Below are positions 31,658-41,070 of a DNA stretch of 45,774 bases, piece after piece (positions within the stretch are counted from its first letter, which is position 1; the number at the start of each line of letters is the position of its first letter). Origin of the DNA: Acidobacteriota bacterium. Lineage in GTDB: Bacteria > Acidobacteriota > Terriglobia > Acidiferrales > UBA7541. The position numbers were made by a program, and so were the translations under genes. The DNA is taken from NCBI GenBank assembly GCA_021812285.1, contig JAKAOH010000010.1, positions 1 through 45,774 of the forward strand. Reading direction: 5' to 3'. Below the pieces are notes generated by a model. It saw only the letters and a list, made by a program, of their open reading frames with translations. It did not search any database and was not told the origin of the DNA.

Positions 31658-33142
31658 ATGAACGCGCGACGCGGATTGGGGATTTGCGCGACGGGAGCAG
31701 CCATAGCGGCGCTCTTTCTGTCGGGGGCGTGGGCGCAGACGCCGCAAAAAACGAAGCAACCGGCTAAAATCACGCCGGGAAACAATCAGGGCATGAAATG
31801 CACGATCGCCAACGGGTTCACGCTGGCTTCGGTGGGCGACCTGATTTTGAACCAGCCGACATCGAACCTGGCCGATCCGCGATTTCAGGCGGCGATCCAT
31901 GTGATCCAGCACGCCGACGCGGGCTTCGGCAATTTCGAAGGGTCGGCGTTCGATATCCGGACGTTCAAAGGCTATCCGGCGGCGGAAAACGGCGGGGCAT
32001 GGCTGATCGATTCGCCGCTGGTGCCGGCGGATATCAAGCGGATGGGCATCGACATCGTTTCGCGGGCGAACAATCACGCGACCGATTGGGGCATCCAGGG
32101 AATGGAAGCGACCAGCCGGCTGCTGACCAAGGCGGGAGTGGTCTATGCGGGCGAGGGCAAGAATCTGAGTGCGGCGCAAGCGGCGCATTTCCTGGCAACG
32201 CCGGAGGGTCGCGTGGGGATCGTTTCGATCGCGTCCTCGTTCACGCCGATGTCGCGCGCGATGGATGCGTTGGGCGCGGCGCCGGGGCGGCCGGGAGTGG
32301 ACGGGCTGCGAACGACGGCGTACATCGTGGTGCCGAAGGGCGTTTTCGACCAGGTGCGGTCGCTCTATCAGGAAATTTACGACGAGATGCCGAAAGCCGA
32401 ACAGGAACAGACGCCCAAAGAAAAGAATCCGAACGTGGTGAACCTGTTCGGGCAGCGATTCAAACTGGGCGAAAAGCCGGGCATTTCGTTCAAGATGAAC
32501 GAATCGGACGTGAAGGGGATTCTGAAGGCGATCCGGCAGGGCAAGGAAAATTCCGATTTCGTGATCGCGACGATCCACACGCACGAGCCGGGAAACTGGA
32601 GCGACGTTCCTCCCGATTTTCTGCCGAAGCTGGCGCATGAAGCGATCGACGCCGGCGCCGACGAATTCATCGGCCACGGGCCGCACCAACTGCGCGGAAT
32701 CGAAATCTACAAGGGCAAGCCGATTTTCTATTCGATGGGAAATTTCTTTTTCGAGTCGTCGATGGAATCGCCGGTGGGGATGGATGAATACGAGGAGTGG
32801 CACCTGAATCCCGCCACGACGACCGACGAGGAGCAGAACGCGGCGCTCGACAAGAAATGGTTCACCGGGCGGCGGTGGTACGAGAGCGTCGTCGCAGTGA
32901 GCCGGTTCGAAAACGGCAAAGTGGCGGAAATCCGGCTGTATCCGGTAACGCTGGGCGCGATGCGCCGCGCTGCCGACCGCGGCGTGCCGAAAATGGCTTC
33001 GCCGGCCGAAGCGCACCGCATTCTGGCGCGGCTCCAGCGGCTTTCGGCTCCTTACGGCACGAAAATCACGATCGAAGGAACGATCGGCATCATCCGGCCG
33101 ACGGCGAGCCAGGAAAGCGGAACGCCTTCGGACGAGAACTGA
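31658..33142 (+). CDS. CapA-family (poly-gamma-glutamate synthesis type) metallophosphatase-like protein, exported
   Basis: A 494-residue protein from ATG 31658 with GGGAGGGGG upstream. Residues 1-26 form a signal peptide (ending SGAWAQ). The CapA-type fold is indicated by TLASVGDLILNQP, FGNFEGSAFDIR, VSRANNHATDWGIQGMEAT, FVIATIHTHEPGNW, ADEFIGHGPHQLRGIEIYKG and IFYSMGNFFFE, all metal-site motifs of this family. CapA proteins take part in polyglutamate capsule formation in Bacillus, but most homologues have unknown roles. No capB or capC is nearby. It lies 80 bases upstream of the penicillin-acylase gene. Confidence 0.88.
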   Translation: MNARRGLGICATGAAIAALFLSGAWAQTPQKTKQPAKITPGNNQGMKCTIANGFTLASVGDLILNQPTSNLADPRFQAAIHVIQHADAGFGNFEGSAFDIRTFKGYPAAENGGAWLIDSPLVPADIKRMGIDIVSRANNHATDWGIQGMEATSRLLTKAGVVYAGEGKNLSAAQAAHFLATPEGRVGIVSIASSFTPMSRAMDALGAAPGRPGVDGLRTTAYIVVPKGVFDQVRSLYQEIYDEMPKAEQEQTPKEKNPNVVNLFGQRFKLGEKPGISFKMNESDVKGILKAIRQGKENSDFVIATIHTHEPGNWSDVPPDFLPKLAHEAIDAGADEFIGHGPHQLRGIEIYKGKPIFYSMGNFFFESSMESPVGMDEYEEWHLNPATTTDEEQNAALDKKWFTGRRWYESVVAVSRFENGKVAEIRLYPVTLGAMRRAADRGVPKMASPAEAHRILARLQRLSAPYGTKITIEGTIGIIRPTASQESGTPSDEN

Positions 33143-33221
33143 TCGCAGAGTGCGGCCGCGCCGGACGTCCAGGAATCGCGTTCGCGAAAAACACGGCACG
33201 ATGGAAAGAGCGGAGGTGGTG

Positions 33222-35615
33222 ATGAAACGGAGATCATCGCTGCTGGTCGTGATCCTGATGGGAGTCCTGTGCGCGAGCGGCGAGGCGCTGGCGCCGCAAC
33301 AGACGCGGCTCGCGACCCAGGCGCGGGCCACGCTTTCCACCTTGCAAGGCACGCTGAAATTGCCGGGCTTGCGCGCACCCGTCACCGTAATTCGCGACCG
33401 GTGGGGCGTGCCGCACATTTACGCGCAGAACGAGCACGACCTGTTTTTCGCGCAAGGGTACGTGGCCGCGCAAGACCGGCTGTTTCAAATGGAATTGTGG
33501 AAACGGTCCGGGCAGGGACGCCTGGCGGAAATCCTCGGTCCATCCGCGTTGCCGCGCGATGTTTACGCGCGGCTGCTCGAGTATCGCGGGAACATGCAGG
33601 CGGAATACGCCAGCTATTCTCCCGATACTCACCGCATCCTGGAGGCTTTCACCGCGGGCATCAACGCCTACATCGCTCGCCGGATGGCGCCCGGCGGAAA
33701 AGGATTGCCGATCGAATTTCGCATCGCCGGATTCAAACCCGAGCCGTGGCGGCCGCGGGACTGCCTGAACCGGATGGCGGCGTTTTCGATGATGAACAAC
33801 GCCATCGGCGAATTGCAGCACGCGGAGGCGGTCGCGAAGCTGGGCGTCGCGCGCGCCGACAAACTGTTCGATCTCGACCCACACGTCGAATTCGATCCCG
33901 CGCCGGGCGTGGATTACGCCGGACTATCGCCGAAATTGCTGACCGGACTCGTCGGCACCGACACGCGAATCGGTTTCCCACGGGACACGCTCGAAGGCAG
34001 CAACGATTGGGCGGTTTCCGGCAAGATGACGACGACCGGGATGCCGCTGCTCGCGAACGATCCGCACCGCGTGCTGGCCGAGCCGTCGCTGCGGTACATG
34101 GTGCAACTGGTCGCGCCGGGTTGGGACGTGGAGGGCGCGGGCGAGCCGGCGTTGCCCGGCGTCGCCGTGGGCCACAACCGGCACATCGCGTGGGGATTCA
34201 CGATTTTCGGCGAGGATCAGGAAGATTTCTACGTCGAGCAGCTGAATCCGCGCGATCCGCTGGAATACAAAACACCCAGCGGCTGGGCGCGAATGAAAGT
34301 GATTCGCACGACGTTTCACGTGCGCGGGCGGCCGGACGTGACGATGGATTTGAAATTCACGCGGCACGGACCGGTGCTGTGGTCCGACGGGCATCGCGCG
34401 CTCGCTTTGCGCTGGATCGGCGCCGAGCCGGGCACGGCCGGATATCTGGGAGCGCTCGCCGTGGATCGCGCGGAGAATTGGGCACAGTTTGAGGCGGCGA
34501 CGGCGCGATGGAAAGTGCCTTCGGAAAATCTGGTGTACGCCGATACGAAGGGCAATATCGGCATGTACTCCGTGGGGCTCGCGCCGATCCGGAAAAACTG
34601 GACGGGATTGCTGCCCGTGCCCGGCGACGGCAAATATGAATGGGCAGGATTCGTGCCCGATTCCGAATTGCCGCACAGCTTCAATGGCGAGTGCCATTGG
34701 TGCCTGCGGCCGGCGTTGCATTACACCGCTTCCGCGAATCAGCGAATGATTCCGGAAAATTATCCGTACAAGATCGGATTCCTCTGGGCGCCAGGATCTC
34801 GCTATCGGCGGATCCTGCAGGTGCTGGGGCGGGACTGGAAGAGCGGCCGGAAAGTCAGCGTCGCGGACATGGAGAATTTGCAGAACGACCAGGTCTCGCT
34901 TCCCGCGCGCGCGCTGCTGCCGATGCTGCGGCGCGCGATTGGGCCAAATCCCACGCCAGCGCAAAAATTGCTCGCCGGGTGGAATGGCGTGGTCAATACG
35001 GGCGCGGCGCCGGCGTTATTCGAGCTGTGGTTGCGCGGCTTGACACGAGTGGTGCGATTGCGCGTGGTACCGGGAGCAGATGAAGTGCCTGCCGCATGGC
35101 CGTCGCCACTTTTGCTGAAATATTTGTCGCATCCAACCGCGGCTGTTTTTGGAGCCAATCCCGTCGAAGGGCGCAATCGCGTGATGCTCCAGGCGCTGCG
35201 GGCTGCCCAAGAGAAGCTCGAACGGCTGCAAGGCCCTAATCCGGCGAAATGGTCCTGGGGCGAATTGCACACACTGACGTTTCGCAATCCTCTCGACGCG
35301 CTGCCCGGCTCGCGGGCGCTGCTGGATGAGGGACCCATTCCGCGACCGGGGGACGATTACACGATTGACGCGCAGTATTTCAACGGCCCGGGGCCGTTCC
35401 GCGTGCTGGCAGGATCGAGTTACAAGGAAATTTTCAGTCTGGCGAATTGGGACGGGTCCGTGGCAATCAACGTCCCAGGGCAAAGCGGGCAGCCGGCGAG
35501 CCCCGATTACCGCAATCTGCTGCCGCTGTGGCGCACGGGGCGATATTTTCCGCTCGCGTTTTCGAAAAAGGCGGTGGGAAAGGCCGCCGCGCAAAAACTC
35601 GTCCTTGAGCCGTAG
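33222..35615 (+). CDS. Penicillin acylase family protein (Ntn hydrolase)
   Basis: A 797-residue exported protein from ATG 33222, with GGAGG five bases upstream; an ATG at 33201 is less well placed. A signal peptide covers about residues 1-24. The alpha chain region has VTVIRDRWGVPHIYAQNEHDLFFAQGYVAAQDRLFQME. The autocatalytic nucleophile is Ser260 in EGSNDWAVSGKM, the start of the beta chain, followed by LLANDPHR and later GNIGMYSVG. The family hydrolyses amides such as penicillins, acyl-homoserine lactones or aculeacin; the substrate here is unknown. Quorum quenching or cell-wall amide recycling are possible. Length is normal for the family. Confidence 0.94.
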   Translation: MKRRSSLLVVILMGVLCASGEALAPQQTRLATQARATLSTLQGTLKLPGLRAPVTVIRDRWGVPHIYAQNEHDLFFAQGYVAAQDRLFQMELWKRSGQGRLAEILGPSALPRDVYARLLEYRGNMQAEYASYSPDTHRILEAFTAGINAYIARRMAPGGKGLPIEFRIAGFKPEPWRPRDCLNRMAAFSMMNNAIGELQHAEAVAKLGVARADKLFDLDPHVEFDPAPGVDYAGLSPKLLTGLVGTDTRIGFPRDTLEGSNDWAVSGKMTTTGMPLLANDPHRVLAEPSLRYMVQLVAPGWDVEGAGEPALPGVAVGHNRHIAWGFTIFGEDQEDFYVEQLNPRDPLEYKTPSGWARMKVIRTTFHVRGRPDVTMDLKFTRHGPVLWSDGHRALALRWIGAEPGTAGYLGALAVDRAENWAQFEAATARWKVPSENLVYADTKGNIGMYSVGLAPIRKNWTGLLPVPGDGKYEWAGFVPDSELPHSFNGECHWCLRPALHYTASANQRMIPENYPYKIGFLWAPGSRYRRILQVLGRDWKSGRKVSVADMENLQNDQVSLPARALLPMLRRAIGPNPTPAQKLLAGWNGVVNTGAAPALFELWLRGLTRVVRLRVVPGADEVPAAWPSPLLLKYLSHPTAAVFGANPVEGRNRVMLQALRAAQEKLERLQGPNPAKWSWGELHTLTFRNPLDALPGSRALLDEGPIPRPGDDYTIDAQYFNGPGPFRVLAGSSYKEIFSLANWDGSVAINVPGQSGQPASPDYRNLLPLWRTGRYFPLAFSKKAVGKAAAQKLVLEP

Positions 35616-35625
35616 GCCAGTCCGC

Positions 35626-35646
35626 GCACCCTTCGCCTGAGGGTGC
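35626..35646. terminator. Hairpin between convergent genes
   Basis: Arms GCACCCT and AGGGTGC with a 7-base loop, lying 11 bases after the penicillin-acylase stop and next to the stop of the gene on the other strand. No T-run. Confidence 0.35.
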
Positions 35647-35649
35647 CGG

Positions 35650-36411
35650 CTATTTCTCCCGTGCTACTGGGATTTTCAAAATCACGTCGTAGTGACCAGC
35701 GGGATTTTCGTAGGAACTGATCGCGGCGGGAATCGCCGGATTCGCGGACTCGATTTTGCCGACGGCCGTGAAAAATTGATCGATGCCGTCGGGAGACGTG
35801 CTGATGAACTCGTAGTCGAGCGTGCCGGAAGAGCCGGGAGTGTGCACGAGCGGGGTCAAGAGCTGATAGCCGGCCACTTCTCCGCTTGCCACCATTTTAT
35901 CGAGCTCGGGCCGCACGTAAATGCCGAAGAGATGGCTCCAGGGGCCGACGCCGCCGCGTTTCAGCGTGAAATGGCCAAACCACATGTAGGCGTTGTGATA
36001 GACGCCGGGATGGCCGCCGTACATGGTGGATTGATATAGCTCGTCCATGTGGCGCGTATCGGCGAGCACTGGACTCGACGCGGCAGAAGCGCTGAGCGCA
36101 TTGAGAGCGCGCAAAATATTCCCGACGCTCGAAGCCTGGAACCAGGTGCAATGCGTGAAACCATCCACGCTGTGCAGTTCGTAGATGCACGTGCCGTAGC
36201 CGGTCAGCGTGCCGGCATCCACGAGCTTGTCAAAGGCGGATTGCTCGCTCTCCAGGAAAGTTTCCATCGCGCCCCAGTGGGCACGCGGCACTCCCCAGAA
36301 AGAAACGTAGGTGTAGACCGTCGGCTGAGGCGTTTCTTGCGCGCGAGCGGGCGTGGCGGCGAAGAGCGACAGGCAGAATAGAGTCGCGAAGACGGTCAGC
36401 GCATTTCTCAT
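35650..36411 (-). CDS. Secreted protein of unknown function
   Basis: A 253-residue protein with a signal peptide (residues 1-24, PARAQ). The mature part contains VYTYVSFWGVPRAHWGAMETFLESEQSAFDKLVDAGTLTGYG and later DKMVASGEVAGYQLLTPLV, with a central YGGHPGVYHNAYMWFGHFTLK region. The alternation suggests two related alpha-beta sandwich repeats, perhaps dimeric alpha/beta barrel-like, but no family is recognised. It stands alone between convergent penicillin acylase and the ADOP permease region, 108 bases after the latter's stop. Confidence 0.7.
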   Translation of the reverse strand: MRNALTVFATLFCLSLFAATPARAQETPQPTVYTYVSFWGVPRAHWGAMETFLESEQSAFDKLVDAGTLTGYGTCIYELHSVDGFTHCTWFQASSVGNILRALNALSASAASSPVLADTRHMDELYQSTMYGGHPGVYHNAYMWFGHFTLKRGGVGPWSHLFGIYVRPELDKMVASGEVAGYQLLTPLVHTPGSSGTLDYEFISTSPDGIDQFFTAVGKIESANPAIPAAISSYENPAGHYDVILKIPVAREK

Positions 36412-36518
36412 TTTCCCCTCCAGGACAGCCGGAAGAAACCAAGTGTGGGTATGTTACGCGCCGCCACGAGGTGGGTCAATAAAGTTGCGCTGTAAGGTTG
36501 CGCTGTGCGTCGCAGGGG

Positions 36519-39182
36519 TTACTCGTTGCGAAGAACGCTCATGGGATCGGTGCGCGCCGCCCTTTTCGCAGGGACGTAGCAAGCGGCCAAAGCGACGGCG
36601 ACCAGCAAAAACGCCGCGCCGGCGAATGTGCCCGGATCGGTCGGAGTAACGCCAAAGAGCAGGCTGCGCAAGAACCGTGTGAGAGCGAGGGCGCCGCACA
36701 GCCCGATCGCGATCCCCGCCAAGGTCAACAACAGCCCTTGGCGGAGCATCAGGAGCAAAATATCGCTCGGGCCGGCTCCCAGCGCCGTTCGAACGCCGAT
36801 TTCGTGGCGACGCTGGTTCGCCGCGTATTGCAGAACGCCGTAGATTCCACCCAGCGCCAGCACCAACCCCAGTCCGCCGAAGACGCCGAGAAGCAGCGTA
36901 CGGAAACGAGGATTGGCCACAGCCTCGGAAACAATCTCGTCGCCGGTTTCGAGATCGCTGACGGGAGCCTCCTTGTCCACCGTCCAAACCTGCCGGCGAA
37001 TGAAAGGAAAAATCACGGCGGGCTTGGCTGCCGTGCGAACCAGCAAAGTTGCCGATGGAAAGACCTTAAAGGGGTGGGCCTGGTCGAACGGGAGATACAG
37101 CTCGGGTTTCGGCTGGGAAGAGGGGCTGATGTCGCGAGCATCGTTGGTTTCCCCGACAATTGTCGCCCAGCCGGGCTGGGAACTCACGTGGATGAGCTTT
37201 CCCAGAGCGTCCCCGGAAAAATAGCGACGAGCAAGGGCGCGGCTCACGATCGCGACGGGCCCTGCCCCGGCCGTATCCTGACTGGTGAATGCACGGCCGC
37301 GCAGGATTTCGATGCCCATGGTCTGGAAATAGCCCGGCGAAACCTCGACGTATTCCGCGCTAGGTTCCTGCCAATCGAACTTCGGCTTCGGCTGGCCCTC
37401 GACGGAAAACGAGTAGGTAGCGAGCCCCGACATCGGCGTCATGCTGGAAAGAGCTACGCTTTCGACGCCTGGAAGTGAGGCAACTCGCCGGGCGATCTGG
37501 CTGAACGCGGCACGGCAAGGTGCCGCGTGCCCACAAACGGAGCGGCTGAGGTCAACGCCCATCGTCAGCAGACGATCGGTCCGGAACCCAAGCGGGGTGC
37601 TAGTGAGCTTTCGGAAACTGCGGATCGTCAAAGCCGAAGCGATGAGCAAAAGGAAGGCGAGGGCGACTTCAGTTACGACCAGCGCCCCGCGCAACCAGCC
37701 CGCCCTCCGGCCTTCGATTGCCGGTCGCCCGGCGGAACGGCCCTCCCTGAGCGCCTCGTCCAGCTGCTCCCGCGAAATCCGCAGCGAAGGAACGATCCCA
37801 AACAAGACAGCCGAAAATAGCGATAGGCCGAATGCGTAGCCAAAAACAGCCAGATCGAGCTGAACCTGATTTACCCGCGGGGTATACGGAGGAGCGATCG
37901 CGCGCAGCACGCTAACGCCCCAAACGCCCAGCGCGAGGCCCAGCGCTCCGCCCGCCAAGCCGAGCAGAATGCACTCCACTAGGAATTGCCGGAAGAGGCG
38001 GAAGCGTGTAGCGCCAATTGCTTCCCGGATGGCGGCCTCTTTCCTCCGCGCCCACGCCCTGCCCAAAACCAGATTACTCACGTTGGCGCACGCGATGAGC
38101 AGAACGAGGCTGACCGCAGCGAGGAGCACGAGCAGCCCTGCTCGCGCCCGCTTCACGATGGAATCCTGCAGCCGCTCCGCGCTCATGACCCAGCCCTTGT
38201 CCGTTGTCGGGTACTCCTCGGCTAGCAGCGCGCTCAACGCCCGCAAATGCGCGTTGGCTCGGCTGAGCGTCACACCCGGCTTCAACCGGGCGATAATGCC
38301 GTGATCGCGCCAGCCTCGGGCCGTCCTTTCCACCACAGGAGGGACGAGGGGCGCCCAGACGCGTCGTATCCGGGCCTGAGCTCCGTGGGAATCGAATTCG
38401 GGAGGCATCACTCCGATCACCTCGGATGGCTTGCCGCCGAGCGTAATTGCCTTGCCTAGGATCGCGGTGTTGGCGTCGAAATGGCTGCGCCACAGACCGT
38501 AGCTGATAACCACAACCCGGTCGCGCCCCGTGTGGCAATCCGAGGGCAGAATCGGCCTGCCAATAACGGGCTTCATGCCGAACGTAGAGAAATAGTCACC
38601 GGTGACCTTCGTTGCGAGCAGTTCCTCGGGAGCGCCAGATCCCGTAAGCCGAAGCGGCCATTCGTTCCAAGCGGCGATCTGCTGGAAGTCGTTGCTGCGC
38701 GAGCGAATGGCCTCGAATTCAGGGTACGAGAGAAAAAAGCCGCTTGATCCCTGGGGCGTGAACGCGCCGGTAATTGTTACGAGCCGGCCCGAATGCGGAT
38801 AGTCGAGCGGCTTGAGTAGGATCCCATACACCGCGCTGAAAATTGCGGTATTTGCGCCGATCCCGAGTGCGAGCGTCAAAACGACCACGGCGGTGAATCC
38901 GGGGGATTTGCGCAGCATGCGCGCGCCGTAGCGGATGTCCTGCCAAAGCGAGTCGATCGCGCGCTCCCAACCCGCTTCGCGAATCTGCTCCTTCACCGCC
39001 TCGGCGCTGCCCATTTCCACACGCGCAGCGCGAAAAGCCTCTTCGCGGCTCATTCCCGAGCGCATCTTCTCCTCGGCTGAGGCTTCGAGGTACGCCCGGA
39101 GTTCTTCGTCCATTTCGCGCTCGGCTTCGCGCTTGCGGAACAGCGTCCGAAGGCCGGCCAACGCATTGCGAAGAACTGGCAT
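36519..39182 (-). CDS. ADOP-type (acidobacterial duplicated orphan permease) MacB-like permease
   Basis: An 887-residue membrane protein. Residues 1-70 form an acidic/basic cytoplasmic prefix (REMDEELRAYLEASAEEKMRSGMSREEAF) found in this group. A first transmembrane helix (VVLTLALGIGANTAIFSAVYG) leads into a MacB-like periplasmic domain. A FtsX-type block of three helices follows near 365-470 with ACANVSNLVLGRAWARRKEAAIREAIGA. A second periplasmic domain and FtsX block end the protein (GIYGVLQYAANQRRHEIGVRTALGA). There is no ATPase subunit nearby, which is why the family is called orphan. Co-transcribed with the PadR gene, 10 bases upstream. Confidence 0.93.
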   Translation of the reverse strand: MPVLRNALAGLRTLFRKREAEREMDEELRAYLEASAEEKMRSGMSREEAFRAARVEMGSAEAVKEQIREAGWERAIDSLWQDIRYGARMLRKSPGFTAVVVLTLALGIGANTAIFSAVYGILLKPLDYPHSGRLVTITGAFTPQGSSGFFLSYPEFEAIRSRSNDFQQIAAWNEWPLRLTGSGAPEELLATKVTGDYFSTFGMKPVIGRPILPSDCHTGRDRVVVISYGLWRSHFDANTAILGKAITLGGKPSEVIGVMPPEFDSHGAQARIRRVWAPLVPPVVERTARGWRDHGIIARLKPGVTLSRANAHLRALSALLAEEYPTTDKGWVMSAERLQDSIVKRARAGLLVLLAAVSLVLLIACANVSNLVLGRAWARRKEAAIREAIGATRFRLFRQFLVECILLGLAGGALGLALGVWGVSVLRAIAPPYTPRVNQVQLDLAVFGYAFGLSLFSAVLFGIVPSLRISREQLDEALREGRSAGRPAIEGRRAGWLRGALVVTEVALAFLLLIASALTIRSFRKLTSTPLGFRTDRLLTMGVDLSRSVCGHAAPCRAAFSQIARRVASLPGVESVALSSMTPMSGLATYSFSVEGQPKPKFDWQEPSAEYVEVSPGYFQTMGIEILRGRAFTSQDTAGAGPVAIVSRALARRYFSGDALGKLIHVSSQPGWATIVGETNDARDISPSSQPKPELYLPFDQAHPFKVFPSATLLVRTAAKPAVIFPFIRRQVWTVDKEAPVSDLETGDEIVSEAVANPRFRTLLLGVFGGLGLVLALGGIYGVLQYAANQRRHEIGVRTALGAGPSDILLLMLRQGLLLTLAGIAIGLCGALALTRFLRSLLFGVTPTDPGTFAGAAFLLVAVALAACYVPAKRAARTDPMSVLRNE

Positions 39183-39192
39183 GACCTCTCCC

Positions 39193-39534
39193 CTACGTGG
39201 CTTCCAGAATCCGGGCGATTGCCGCGATCTGCTTGCTCCACTCCCGCGTTTCGCTCTTCAGCGCTTTCCGGCCGCGCTCGGTCAGCAGGTAGTACTTCGC
39301 GCGGCGGTTGTTTTCGGTCGAGCGCCATTCGCCGCGGAGTAGGCCGGAACGCTCCAGGCGGCGAAAGGCGGGAAACAGCGAGCCGGGATTCACGCGAAAA
39401 ACGCCGCGGCTCATCTGCTCGATGCGGAGCGCGATGCCGTAGCCGTGCAGCGGCTCGAGATCGATCGTTTTCAGGATCAGCATGTCCAGCGTGCCCTGAA
39501 CCAAGCTGGCCGATTTTTCCGGCATGGGCGCCAC
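39193..39534 (-). CDS. PadR-family transcriptional regulator
   Basis: A 113-residue winged-helix protein. It shows the PadR pattern LVQGTLDMLILKTIDLEPLHGYGIALRI, then VFRVNPGSLFPAFRRLERSGLLRGEW, then RRAKYYLLTERGRKAL. It belongs to the small acidobacterial PadR group that pairs with ADOP permeases, and its stop is 10 bases before the permease start. It likely represses its own operon through the palindrome at 39572-39588. Confidence 0.93.
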   Translation of the reverse strand: MAPMPEKSASLVQGTLDMLILKTIDLEPLHGYGIALRIEQMSRGVFRVNPGSLFPAFRRLERSGLLRGEWRSTENNRRAKYYLLTERGRKALKSETREWSKQIAAIARILEAT

Positions 39535-39557
39535 GCTCCTCTAGGCAATCAAGAGGA

Positions 39558-39588
39558 ATCCTACGCCGCTTCTCTCGATTGTCAAGAG
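39558..39588 (-). promoter_or_regulatory. Promoter of the PadR-permease operon with overlapping palindromic operator
   Basis: TTGACA (39585-39580), 16 bases, TAGGAT (39563-39558) on the minus strand. A near-perfect inverted repeat CTCTCGA-TTG-TCAAGAG (plus strand, 39572-39588) covers the -35 box, and a related TCCTCTTGA half-site lies just downstream of the -10 box. This layout fits autorepression by PadR. Confidence 0.55.
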
Positions 39589-39633
39589 GAAAGAGGCGGC
39601 AAGCCGCCAGCGTCCGCGGGCGCGGAGAAGAAG

Positions 39634-40776
39634 TCAGAGGTGGCCATCGTCTTCGCGGGAACCGTGCGATGCAATCGCCCGGCACCGCTCGGCCGATTCT
39701 TTCCATGCGCTGGTTTGCCAGTTGTCGGAACGATGCGGCTCGGGCGTCCAGGGCGGCAGTGGAAGACGGAAATAGGACGCCAGCGAAGAGATGTAGGGTT
39801 CGTAGAGACGACGCAATTCCGTCAGGCGCTGCTCGGCGGTTTCCGGCTCGCGCAGGCGCAAGCCGGAGGTTTCGAGATGGCGGACGAGCGCGGCGAAGCG
39901 TTCCGGCGGAAGACGATCGGCCGAGGGCCGACGCGGAGGAATGCTGAAAACCTGGGAGAGATCGACGACAGCGTGGCGAGCGATGGCAAACGTCAATTCG
40001 GCCTGGCGCTCGCAAGCGCCTTCGAGGCCGACGCGGACGATCGCGCAGGTATCGAGAATCGCCGCTAGCGCCGCGATCCAGGATTGATTGCTGTGCTGCG
40101 AACGGTAGTAGCCGATGATCGGATAGGAGATGTGGCTTTCGAGCAGTTCGGCCGACCAGCGTTCCCATTCGCGCAGCAGTTCGTAAAGCGCCTGCTGGCC
40201 GTGAGAATCAGCGTGGCGGCGCAGCAATTCGCCGGCGGAGGGCGGCGAACCGGCGCGCGCGTCGAGCAGCGATACGGCCACTTCGCGCCGCGAGAAGGAC
40301 TGGTAGATCACCGGGCCGTAGCCAATGACGAGAGCCAAAAAACCGAGGCCGGTGCCGGCTTCCGCGACGGTGATGAATTTGCCGAAATGCGTGAGCGGTA
40401 CGACGTCGCCCAGGCCGAGCGTAAAGAGCGTGGTGCCGCTGTAATAAAACGCGTGCATCAGGCGTATCGGCTGGCCCGCGGCGCCGCTGATTCCCGCAAC
40501 CCACTCGATGAGGCCGAAACCCACCACCAGACCCACCGCCCAAAGCGCCAGCAGCATGAGGAGCGAAAGCGGGCCGAAATAACTGAGAAACGCTTCGCGG
40601 CGGCGCGCGGGCAGCAACTTCGCCACCCAATTCCAAGGACGCCAGGTGGTGCGATAGAAAAACCTTGTAAACCGGAATCGGCGAGCAACGCGGCGCGGCA
40701 GCACGATCGAATCGAAGGCGTCGCGCAGCACCATTACGATCAGGGAAAGCCCCACGATGATGGCCAGCGCCTTCAT
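39634..40776 (-). CDS. Two-helix potassium channel family protein
   Basis: A 380-residue membrane protein. Helices lie near residues 3-16, 66-90 and 133-158. Between the last two is a pore loop, YYSGTTLFTLGLGDVVP, with filter TLGLGD at residues 119-124. The filter differs from the canonical TVGYGD at two positions (Leu for Val and Leu for Tyr), so potassium selectivity is probable but not certain. The long C-terminal part (about 215 residues) is soluble and lacks a recognisable RCK/TrkA nucleotide-binding motif. It stands alone, upstream of the PadR operon on the same strand. Confidence 0.82.
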   Translation of the reverse strand: MKALAIIVGLSLIVMVLRDAFDSIVLPRRVARRFRFTRFFYRTTWRPWNWVAKLLPARRREAFLSYFGPLSLLMLLALWAVGLVVGFGLIEWVAGISGAAGQPIRLMHAFYYSGTTLFTLGLGDVVPLTHFGKFITVAEAGTGLGFLALVIGYGPVIYQSFSRREVAVSLLDARAGSPPSAGELLRRHADSHGQQALYELLREWERWSAELLESHISYPIIGYYRSQHSNQSWIAALAAILDTCAIVRVGLEGACERQAELTFAIARHAVVDLSQVFSIPPRRPSADRLPPERFAALVRHLETSGLRLREPETAEQRLTELRRLYEPYISSLASYFRLPLPPWTPEPHRSDNWQTSAWKESAERCRAIASHGSREDDGHL

Positions 40777-41070
40777 GCCAGATCGCCTCGCAGACGTTTG
40801 CCGTACCCCGGGCCGGCGGCGAAAGGGCGATTTCGCTCTCAGGGACCGGAGTGACCGCTCCTGCTTAGATGAGCGAAGCCCGCGCGCGACTCTCCATGGC
40901 CAGCTTTGACGGCTAAGCGCGGGAAACTCGCCGCACTATAGAATCGCGGGCCGGACAAGGCAACCGGGAAATTGCCGTGCCCAGCCATTGGGCATGGGGA
41001 TTATCTCTTGCGGCGGAACGGCGCTTGTGTTTATATCGGCCGCAACCTAAGCTGCGTTGCGGAGGCGAGG
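40777..41070 (+). promoter_or_regulatory. Intergenic control region between divergent genes
   Basis: This stretch holds a strong -10-like TATAGA at 40937-40942 without a well-spaced -35 box (TTGACG at 40906 is 25 bases away) and a small hairpin TGCCCA/TGGGCA at 40978-40994. It probably contains promoters for the channel gene and the 41.1-45.8 kb operon. Confidence 0.35.

Noticed and set aside
31658-33142. Poly-gamma-glutamate capsule locus
   Set aside because: Only the CapA-like protein is present; no ligase CapB or CapC lies nearby.
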